DNA of 12,877 nt, from assembly GCA_002425935.1 (NCBI GenBank), contig DINE01000007.1, positions 1,521 to 14,397 of the forward strand, in the 5' to 3' direction. This document shows positions 1 through 5,891 of this stretch, piece by piece. The notes under the pieces are model-generated. The model worked only from the letters and a program-made list of their open reading frames with translations, searched no databases and was not told where the DNA came from. The stretch is from Bacteroidales bacterium UBA5548. Its GTDB lineage: Bacteria > Bacteroidota > Bacteroidia > Bacteroidales > UBA932. Every line of letters starts with the position of its first letter. Position 1 is the first letter of the stretch. A program made the position numbers and the translations under genes.

Positions 1-44
1 GCGGTACATAAATCAAATATTAACCAGTAAATTAATAAAAAATT

Positions 45-1700
45 ATGAGCAAAATGTTTTGTTATCAGTGCCAGGAGGCAGCAAAGAATACCGGTTGCAC
101 AATCAACGGAGTATGTGGTAAAACATCTGATGTAGCCAATCTTCAGGATCTACTTATGTATCTGTGCAAAGGTATTTCACACTTTTCGGTTCGTTTAAGA
201 GAGATGGGTACAGAGAGTGCAGAGGTTAACAAATTTGTTACCGACTCGCTGTTTATGACCATCACAAATGCCAACTTTGACAGAGACAGATTTATTACAA
301 GAGTAAATCAGGCGATTGATTTAAGAGAGTCAATCAAAGCTCTTTACATTTCAAAAGGTGGTAAGATTGAAGATATTACCTTCGAAGGCGCATACTGGAC
401 ATCAAGAGATGTGGCGGTTATGGAGCAAAAAGCTGCCGAGGTGGGTGTGCTTTCAACAGAAAATGAAGATGTCAGATCTCTTCGCGAACTTACGATATAT
501 GGTTTGAAGGGTATGGCTGCTTATGCCGAGCATGCTTTCAACCTTAAACATGAAGATACCTCTGTTTATGCATTTATGCAGCAGGCTCTTGTAGATACTA
601 CTAACGATTCACTCAGCGCAGATGAGTTGACTGCACTTGTACTTAAGACAGGTGAATTTGGTGTTAAGGTAATGGCACTTCTCGACAAGGCCAACACATC
701 TGCTTATGGTAATCCGGAGATTACAAAAGTGAACATTGGTGTAAGAAATAACCCGGCAATTCTTATCTCCGGCCATGACCTCAGAGATATGGAAGATCTG
801 CTCAAGCAGACTGATGGAACAGGAGTTGACGTTTATACTCACTCAGAGATGCTTCCTGCCAACTACTACCCTGCATTCAAAAAGTACAGCCATTTTGTTG
901 GAAACTACGGAAGTTCATGGTGGAAACAGACTCAGGACTTTGAATCTTTCAACGGCCCGGTGCTATTCACAACCAACTGTATTGTTCCTCCAAAAAGCAA
1001 CGCTACGTACAAAGAGAGAATCTACACAACCGGATCATCGGGATTCCCTGGATTCAAGCATATTGCAGACAGAGCCGAAGGCGGATCGAAGGATTTCTCA
1101 GAGATTATTGAGCATGCAAAGAGGTGTGCTGCTCCCACCGAAATCGAAACGGGTGAAATTATCGGAGGATTCGCTCATGCGCAGGTTTTCGCCCTTGCAG
1201 ATAAAGTTGTAGAGGCCGTTAAATCAGGTGCAATCCGCAAATTCTTTGTTATGGCTGGTTGCGACGGAAGAATGAAGGACAGAAACTACTACACAGAATT
1301 TGCCGAGGCTCTTCCAAAAGACACAGTAATTCTTACAGCCGGCTGTGCTAAATACAGATACAACAAACTTCCGTTGGGTGACATAGGAGGAATTCCAAGA
1401 GTGCTTGACGCCGGTCAGTGTAACGATTCATACTCACTCGCAGTTATAGCTCTTAAACTGAAAGAGGTATTCAATGCCAACTCAATTAATGAACTGCCTA
1501 TTGCATACAATATTGCCTGGTATGAGCAGAAAGCAGTAATTGTACTTCTTGCACTTCTTTCACTCGGTGTTAAGAACATCCACCTGGGCCCTACGCTTCC
1601 TGCATTTCTCTCACCAAATGTAGCATCTGTACTGGTTAAGAATTTCGGAATTGCGCCTATCGGAACAGTTGACGAAGATATGAAGTTGTTTCTGGGTTAA
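45..1700 (+). CDS. hcp: Hydroxylamine reductase / hybrid cluster protein, class I
   Basis: This is a cytoplasmic iron-sulfur enzyme; the family reduces hydroxylamine in vitro and acts as an NO reductase in nitrosative-stress defence. The N-terminal cysteines are C6, C9, C18 and C24, spaced C-X2-C-X8-C-X5-C, which is the class I pattern of anaerobes that binds a [4Fe-4S] cubane. All expected ligands of the hybrid Fe-S-O cluster are present: H244, E268, C312, C406 (the persulfide position), C434, C459, E494 and K496. These fall at the same residue numbers I recall for the Desulfovibrio protein. The length of 551 aa is normal for the family. The first ATG is chosen because the cysteine motif starts at residue 6; an ATG at codon 4 is also possible. 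The leader AATAAAAAATT is A/T-rich with no Shine-Dalgarno motif. A strong terminator follows, so the gene is probably transcribed alone or as the last gene of a unit that starts outside the window. No dedicated regulator or Hcp reductase gene is visible nearby. Confidence 0.97.
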   Translation: MSKMFCYQCQEAAKNTGCTINGVCGKTSDVANLQDLLMYLCKGISHFSVRLREMGTESAEVNKFVTDSLFMTITNANFDRDRFITRVNQAIDLRESIKALYISKGGKIEDITFEGAYWTSRDVAVMEQKAAEVGVLSTENEDVRSLRELTIYGLKGMAAYAEHAFNLKHEDTSVYAFMQQALVDTTNDSLSADELTALVLKTGEFGVKVMALLDKANTSAYGNPEITKVNIGVRNNPAILISGHDLRDMEDLLKQTDGTGVDVYTHSEMLPANYYPAFKKYSHFVGNYGSSWWKQTQDFESFNGPVLFTTNCIVPPKSNATYKERIYTTGSSGFPGFKHIADRAEGGSKDFSEIIEHAKRCAAPTEIETGEIIGGFAHAQVFALADKVVEAVKSGAIRKFFVMAGCDGRMKDRNYYTEFAEALPKDTVILTAGCAKYRYNKLPLGDIGGIPRVLDAGQCNDSYSLAVIALKLKEVFNANSINELPIAYNIAWYEQKAVIVLLALLSLGVKNIHLGPTLPAFLSPNVASVLVKNFGIAPIGTVDEDMKLFLG

Positions 1701-1731
1701 TATTTGATTTAAAATAATTCCAAACAACTTT

Positions 1732-1765
1732 AAAAGGGGGCATAAATTGTCCCCTTTTTTCTTTT
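1732..1765 (+). terminator. Intrinsic terminator after hcp
   Basis: AAAAGGGG (1732-1739) pairs with CCCCTTTT (1751-1758), and a G-T pair (1740/1750) can extend the stem inward. The loop is about 9 nt, and a T-rich tract runs on to 1765. It begins about 30 nt after the hcp stop codon. This is a textbook factor-independent terminator shape and probably isolates hcp from the downstream editing-protein gene. The T tract overlaps the weak promoter candidate for the next gene. Confidence 0.87.
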
Positions 1766-1785
1766 AGGGTTAATTCCTAAATTTG
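1755..1785 (+). promoter_or_regulatory. Possible Bacteroidota-type promoter for the AlaX-like gene
   Basis: TAAATTTG at 1778-1785 matches the Bacteroidota -7 consensus TAnnTTTG. A TTTT at 1755-1758 sits 19 nt upstream, where the -33 TTTG is expected, so only the -7 half is a full match. If used, the leader would be about 90 nt. The match is short and lies in A/T-rich sequence, so chance is a real alternative. Confidence 0.35.
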
Positions 1786-1884
1786 AAGGCCGGCAGTAAT
1801 AACAGCCGAGGGCAATAGTTTTAAAACGGGCATAAATATATAAAAGGCAAGAATATTACAACTGTAAAATAATGAATTTGAAAT
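1786..1884 (+). other. Non-coding leader before the AlaX-like gene
   Basis: About 100 nt lie between the promoter candidate and the start codon. They hold a 4-bp hairpin possibility (CGGC 1791-1794 with GCCG 1805-1808), a 10-bp palindrome GTTTTAAAAC (1818-1827) and A/T-rich sequence. No small gene, RNA gene or recognisable riboswitch is visible. The structures are too weak to name. Confidence 0.3.
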
Positions 1885-2349
1885 ATGATTAATAGTACTA
1901 TAAACGAACCTAAGAAGGAGTATAACAGGGAGATGCACACTGCCGAACATATTCTTAATCAAACAATGATCAGGATGTTTGGCACTGGTCGCTCTGTCAC
2001 TAACCACATTGAAAAGAAGAAATCTAAATGCGATTACAGATTTGACAGAGCTTTGTCAGAAGAGGAGATTCGCCTGCTTGAGGGAAAAGTAAACGAAATA
2101 ATAGGCCAGTCACTTGATGTTAAGGAGAGTTTTGTATCAAGAGAGGAGGCCGGGCTAAAATATAATGTATCCAAACTGCCGGAAGATGCAGGTGATGTAA
2201 TAAGAGTTATTTCAGTTGGTAATTATGACCACTGTCCTTGTATAGGTCAGCATGTATCAAATACATCTGAAATTGGAGGAATCGCAATCATTTCAAGTGA
2301 TTTTAACAATGAAACAAACATTCTCAGGATAAGATACAGAATTGCATAA
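1885..2349 (+). CDS. AlaX-type alanyl-tRNA editing domain protein
   Basis: This is a free-standing relative of the editing (tRNA-SAD) domain of alanyl-tRNA synthetase. Such proteins hydrolyse mischarged tRNA(Ala) in trans, typically Ser-tRNA(Ala). The 154-aa length matches the short AlaX-S class. H18-T-A-E-H22 forms the HxxxH half of the zinc site, and C119-I-G-Q-H123 forms the CxxxH half. The synthetase usually reads CGGTH at the second site, so this is a divergent version, with an extra cysteine at C117. There is no glycine-rich linker, synthetase catalytic domain or C-Ala domain. The start at 1885 is the first ATG after the long leader. An internal ATG at codon 17 has a purine-rich stretch before it but would begin immediately before the first zinc ligand, so the longer form is preferred. 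The gene is separated from hcp by a terminator and from prfA by a separate promoter candidate. The substrate is inferred from family, not shown. Confidence 0.85.
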   Translation: MINSTINEPKKEYNREMHTAEHILNQTMIRMFGTGRSVTNHIEKKKSKCDYRFDRALSEEEIRLLEGKVNEIIGQSLDVKESFVSREEAGLKYNVSKLPEDAGDVIRVISVGNYDHCPCIGQHVSNTSEIGGIAIISSDFNNETNILRIRYRIA

Positions 2350-2367
2350 GCGCCATAACGGCCCGAT

Positions 2368-2398
2368 TTTAGTATATGGTATGTTTTGATTACTTTTG
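2368..2398 (+). promoter_or_regulatory. Bacteroidota-type promoter for prfA-pyrF
   Basis: TACTTTTG at 2391-2398 is a perfect TAnnTTTG -7 element. TTTA at 2368-2371 is a one-mismatch -33 element at a spacing of exactly 19 nt. Transcription would start near 2403-2405, giving a leader of about 15 nt before the prfA ATG at 2419. The position directly upstream of the gene supports the call. Confidence 0.6.
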
Positions 2399-2418
2399 CA
2401 GACTATTTATAAAAATAT

Positions 2419-3504
2419 ATGACCGATAACAGTTTATTATCAAAATTATCCGGGATTAAGGAGAAGTTTGAGTCTCTTTCTCAGCAGATATCAGACCCAT
2501 CCGTAATGTCGGATATGAAAAAATATGTCTCTCTGAATAAGGAGTATCGTGAGTTGGAGCCACTGGTAGAGGCTGGTGAAAAATACAGGCAGATGGTAGG
2601 AAATCTAGAATCTGCCAAAGAAATGCTTATGGTGGAGAAGGATGAGGAGATGAGAGAGATGGCAAAGGAGGAGATTTCTGCACTTGAGGCGCAGATTCCG
2701 GTAATTGAGGAGGAAATTAAACTTCTTCTTATCCCGGCAGACCCTCAGGATGCTAAGAATGCAATTCTTGAGATCAGAGCAGGAGCGGGTGGTGACGAAG
2801 CTTCAATTTTTGCAGGTGACCTTTTTAGAATGTACTCGAAATTTGCAGAGAGAAAGGGGTGGAAACTTGAGATTAACAGCCAGAGCGAAGGTACTTCAGG
2901 CGGATTTAAGGAGTTGATATGTAAAGTATCAGGTAACGGTGTTTACGGAGTTCTTAAATATGAGAGTGGTGTTCACAGGGTTCAGAGAGTTCCTCAGACA
3001 GAGACACAAGGCAGAGTTCATACCTCTGCTGCATCTATTGCAGTGCTGCCAGAGGCTGATGAGTTCGATATCGAGCTAAACCTGAGTGATGTGAGAAAAG
3101 ACACCTTCTGTTCGTCTGGACCGGGAGGTCAGTCTGTTAATACAACATACTCTGCCATAAGGTTAACCCATGCTCCGACAGGAATTGTAGTTCAGTGTCA
3201 GGACGAAAAATCACAGATCAAGAACTACGAGAAGGCTCTTGCAGAACTACGTACCAGAATTTACAATCTTGAATACGAGAAATATCTGAACGAAATCTCT
3301 GCTAAGAGGAAGACAATGGTGTCAACAGGTGACAGATCTGCTAAGATCAGGACCTACAACTATCCTCAGTCAAGAGTAACAGATCACAGAGTTAATTACA
3401 CTATGTACAACCTTCCGGTCTTTATGGATGGAGCGATTCAGGAGCTAATTGACCAGCTTCAGATTGCAGAGAATGCTGAGAGATTAAAGGAGAGCGGACA
3501 ATAA
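2419..3504 (+). CDS. prfA: Peptide chain release factor 1 (RF1)
   Basis: RF1 reads UAA and UAG stop codons in the ribosomal A site and triggers hydrolysis of peptidyl-tRNA. The universal GGQ motif lies at residues 236-238 within SSGPGGQSVNTT; its glutamine is the usual target of PrmC methylation. The codon-recognition tripeptide is P192-Q193-T194, the PxT form of RF1; RF2 has SPF. This separates RF1 from RF2. An N-terminal coiled-coil domain (about 1-105) precedes the core, which contains the GAGGDEA segment around residues 122-128. The length of 361 aa is standard, with no sign of the programmed frameshift seen in many RF2 genes. The ATG at 2419 follows an A/T-rich leader and a good promoter. 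pyrF starts 17 nt after the stop, so the two are probably cotranscribed. No prmC gene is visible beside it. Confidence 0.98.
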   Translation: MTDNSLLSKLSGIKEKFESLSQQISDPSVMSDMKKYVSLNKEYRELEPLVEAGEKYRQMVGNLESAKEMLMVEKDEEMREMAKEEISALEAQIPVIEEEIKLLLIPADPQDAKNAILEIRAGAGGDEASIFAGDLFRMYSKFAERKGWKLEINSQSEGTSGGFKELICKVSGNGVYGVLKYESGVHRVQRVPQTETQGRVHTSAASIAVLPEADEFDIELNLSDVRKDTFCSSGPGGQSVNTTYSAIRLTHAPTGIVVQCQDEKSQIKNYEKALAELRTRIYNLEYEKYLNEISAKRKTMVSTGDRSAKIRTYNYPQSRVTDHRVNYTMYNLPVFMDGAIQELIDQLQIAENAERLKESGQ

Positions 3505-3521
3505 TTCAAATATCAGAGCAG

Positions 3522-4385
3522 ATGGATTACAATCAGTTATACAACAGAATCGTAGCTAAACAAAGCTTTCTGTGTGTAGGTCTTGACCCGGATATGTCTT
3601 TAATTCCCCATTCTGTAAGAAATTTGGAGTATCCTCTGTTCGAGTTTAATAAGGAGATAATAGATGCAACAGCACCCTATGCTGTTGCATTTAAATTAAA
3701 TCTTGCCTTTTACGAGTGCGAAGGCCTTAAAGGCTGGGAGCAGTTTGAAATGACTGCCTCATACATAAGAGAGCACTACCCGGCACAGTTAATTATTGCC
3801 GATGCCAAACGAGGAGACATTGGCAATACTGCAAAGAAATATGCTGCAGCCTTTTTTGAAAAGACAGATTTTGATGCAGTAACAATTGCCCCTTATATGG
3901 GGAGGGACTCTGTTGACCCTTTTTTGGAGTACGATGGTAAATGGGCTGTTATATTGGCACTTACATCAAATTCATCCTCGTCTGACTTTGAAACCTTAAA
4001 TATATCGGGATCTGAGGTTCCCCTCTATTCGGAGGTTATTCGTAAGTCAATGGAGTGGGGAAGTATTGACAATACAATGTTCGTTTGCGGAGCAACCAAG
4101 GCGGAGAAGCTTACTCAGATAAGGGAGATCTGTCCTGACCATTTTCTCCTCGTACCGGGAGTGGGTGCCCAGGGCGGTAGTGTCGAACAGGTATCTCTTT
4201 ACGGTATGAACAGTAAGTGCGGGCTGCTAATCAATGCCTCCAGATCGGTAATTTTCGCGTATAAAGACAAAAAAACCGGTGATAACACCGGTTTAAACTT
4301 TGCGAAAGATGCTGCAGATGCCGCATCAACTCTTGCCTCTGAGATGAAGTGCGCTCTTATCAGGAGAGGGGTAATTTTGCAATAA
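3522..4385 (+). CDS. pyrF: Orotidine 5'-phosphate decarboxylase (type 2)
   Basis: PyrF catalyses the last step of UMP synthesis, OMP to UMP plus CO2, in the cytoplasm. The catalytic D-x-K-x-x-D array is D94-A-K96-R-G-D99, in a TIM-barrel context with GLDPD near residues 20-24. The phosphate-gripping part is VPGVGAQGG (211-219) followed by INASR (R241). The 287-aa length and the DAKRGDI signature place it in the long, type 2 family. After NASR the chain carries K-T-G-D-N-T-G-L (251-258), a stretch that seems longer than I expect here. The DNA for it forms a 9-bp hairpin that reads as a terminator on the opposite strand. The last 26 bp overlap the 3' end of psd tail to tail. The start lies 17 nt after prfA, suggesting an operon. 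No obvious + strand terminator follows. Confidence 0.96.
   Translation: MDYNQLYNRIVAKQSFLCVGLDPDMSLIPHSVRNLEYPLFEFNKEIIDATAPYAVAFKLNLAFYECEGLKGWEQFEMTASYIREHYPAQLIIADAKRGDIGNTAKKYAAAFFEKTDFDAVTIAPYMGRDSVDPFLEYDGKWAVILALTSNSSSSDFETLNISGSEVPLYSEVIRKSMEWGSIDNTMFVCGATKAEKLTQIREICPDHFLLVPGVGAQGGSVEQVSLYGMNSKCGLLINASRSVIFAYKDKKTGDNTGLNFAKDAADAASTLASEMKCALIRRGVILQ
4269..4294 (-). terminator. Intrinsic terminator of rsfS-ftsH-cdsA-psd, inside pyrF
   Basis: Read on the - strand, AAACCGGTG and CACCGGTTT form a perfect 9-bp stem with a TTAT loop. The run of T continues for four more bases after the stem (seven T in all). The hairpin begins 65 nt after the psd stop codon, so it is correctly placed to end the leftward operon. 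On the + strand the same stem is followed by GTTTAAACTT rather than by a T run, so it should act in one direction only. It encodes codons 251-258 of pyrF. Confidence 0.8.
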
Positions 4386-5019
4386 CTGTTCTGTTACCTA
4401 CTACCTTCTGTCCTTTTGTTACCTGTACCCTTGCGTCAAGCGGCAGGAAAATATCTACTCTTGAACCAAATTTTATAAATCCTACCTGATCTCCCTGAGA
4501 GATTTGGGCTCCCTCCTTAGCATAGCAAACTATTCTTCTGGCAATAAGTCCGGCAATCTGTCTTATCAAAACCCTTGTTCCACCGTTATTGATAACAACG
4601 GTTGTTCTCTCGTTCTTTTCAGATGATTTTGGGTGCATGGCAACAAGATATTTGCCCGGGTGGTATTTGTAGTACTCTACAAATCCGTTAACCGGAAACC
4701 AGTTTACATGAACATTAAACACAGACATGAACACCGATACCTGAATGCACTCACATTTTAGGAACTCACCCTCATAAACCTGCTTTACCTCTACTATTGT
4801 TCCGTCTGCCGGAGCTGATACAGAATCATTTTCATTAAGCGGCTCCCGGTGAGGCTCTCTGAAAAACCTTACAATAAGTATAAATATCAGAGCCCCTGTA
4901 ATGGTAGCTGCCACCTTAAGTGCCGTTGAGCCTGAAAAGATAAAAAATATGGCGACAATTACCGCCACAGTAAGGAAGCTGTTGAAAATAATCTGATAAC
5001 CCTCTTTGTGTATTCGCAT
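4360..5019 (-). CDS. psd: Phosphatidylserine decarboxylase (short, archaeal-type proenzyme)
   Basis: Psd converts phosphatidylserine to phosphatidylethanolamine at the inner membrane. The proenzyme cleaves itself to make a pyruvoyl cofactor. The self-cleavage site is visible as F-G185-S186-R-V-D-I-F-L-P: the GSR form of the short class rather than the LGST of the longer E. coli type. The serine becomes the pyruvoyl group and starts the small alpha chain. Two hydrophobic segments (about residues 10-28 and 33-51) anchor the N-terminus. NVHVN (102-106) and the HPKSSEKNER stretch (129-138) are typical of the family. The length of 219 aa is standard for this class. The start at 5019 is the first ATG after cdsA (20-nt gap) and leaves the membrane anchor complete. 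It ends the operon; its stop codon lies inside pyrF. Confidence 0.95.
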   Translation of the reverse strand: MRIHKEGYQIIFNSFLTVAVIVAIFFIFSGSTALKVAATITGALIFILIVRFFREPHREPLNENDSVSAPADGTIVEVKQVYEGEFLKCECIQVSVFMSVFNVHVNWFPVNGFVEYYKYHPGKYLVAMHPKSSEKNERTTVVINNGGTRVLIRQIAGLIARRIVCYAKEGAQISQGDQVGFIKFGSRVDIFLPLDARVQVTKGQKVVGNRTVIAKLPLS

Positions 5020-5039
5020 ACGTTTATTGTCAATATTTA

Positions 5040-5888
5040 TTAAATAAGGCAGAAGAACCTGAGATATGCTATCGCAACCGGAAAAGCTATCAGTGCACCA
5101 TCAAACCTGTCAAGTAAACCGCCGTGACCCGGAAGTATCCTTCCTGAATCTTTGACGGCAAAATTACGTTTAAAGAGTGACTCTGCCAAATCGCCAAGCA
5201 CGCCAAACACAGAAACAATAACCGCAATAATTAGAATATGAACCAAACCTATAGATAATAAGCCTGTTAAATGTATTATAAGAGCAGAGGTAATTGTAGT
5301 TCCGACTCCTCCCCAGAAGCCCTCCCACGATTTCTTTGGTGAGATTGCAGGGCACAGCTTATGTCCGTTCTTTTGCCCGAATGTCATTCCAAAAACATAC
5401 GCTCCCACATCGGAACTCCATAGAAGGATGAACAGACTTAGCAACATATTGGGATTGTAGCTATAGTCTGCATCAAAAAGGGTAGTTACTGCCAACGCAA
5501 ACGGGAGTGCAATATATACAACGGCAGTTACAGTGAAAAAGGCTCTCTCATAACCCTCCTTTATAACCTCCCCCTTTTTATCTCTTTCAAAAATAAAGGA
5601 GCTTAAGAGAAGAGCTGCAGGAAGGACAGTCAGATAGTGGTACCTGTTGTCAATACCGTAAGCACTGTCAAGAAAGAGCAGAACAAAAAGTGTAATTCCT
5701 GTTATAACAGATAGTATTTTACCCTTTTGAAACTCTCCTGAGAGTGAAATAGTGAGGTACTCCCACATCATGACAACCACTGCAAGAAGCATTATTATAC
5801 CAAAAACGACAGGGTTCCACAGCAGGGACCCTGTCATTATTATTAGAAAGATTGCTCCGCTGAGCGATCTGACGATTGTATTGTTCAT
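5040..5888 (-). CDS. cdsA: Phosphatidate cytidylyltransferase (CDP-diglyceride synthase)
   Basis: CdsA is an integral membrane enzyme that makes CDP-diacylglycerol from phosphatidic acid and CTP, the precursor of all major phospholipids. The C-terminal family signature is complete (residues 237-263): S-L-F-K-R, then K-D-S-G-R, then LPGHGGLLDRFD, including the conserved acidic residues that bind metal. SPKKSWEGFWGG (183-194) is the second conserved cytoplasmic motif. About eight hydrophobic stretches fit the polytopic fold, and 282 aa is normal for the family. The ATG lies 3 nt after the ftsH stop codon, and psd begins 20 nt downstream, so translation is probably coupled. The pairing of cdsA with psd points to phosphatidylethanolamine synthesis; the intermediate step, phosphatidylserine synthase, must be encoded elsewhere. 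Confidence 0.97.
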   Translation of the reverse strand: MNNTIVRSLSGAIFLIIMTGSLLWNPVVFGIIMLLAVVVMMWEYLTISLSGEFQKGKILSVITGITLFVLLFLDSAYGIDNRYHYLTVLPAALLLSSFIFERDKKGEVIKEGYERAFFTVTAVVYIALPFALAVTTLFDADYSYNPNMLLSLFILLWSSDVGAYVFGMTFGQKNGHKLCPAISPKKSWEGFWGGVGTTITSALIIHLTGLLSIGLVHILIIAVIVSVFGVLGDLAESLFKRNFAVKDSGRILPGHGGLLDRFDGALIAFPVAIAYLRFFCLI

Positions 5889-5891
5889 CTC

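Noticed and set aside
775..1212. 145-residue open frame inside hcp in another frame
   Set aside because: It lies wholly inside hcp, whose cluster ligands are all intact; the translation has no recognisable domain.
1911..1935. Shine-Dalgarno-like AAGGAG before an internal ATG of the AlaX-like gene as the true start
   Set aside because: Neighbouring genes do not use such motifs, the spacing to ATG 1933 is long, and starting there would leave no residues ahead of the first zinc-ligand helix.
1777..2007. 76-residue open frame on the - strand across the alaX leader
   Set aside because: Half of it lies opposite the conserved zinc-site region of the AlaX-like gene, and there is no promoter for that strand; no resemblance to a known family.
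2350..2367. GCC/GGC pairing after the AlaX-like gene as a terminator
   Set aside because: Only three base pairs can form in GCCATAACGGC, and there is no strong T tract directly behind it.
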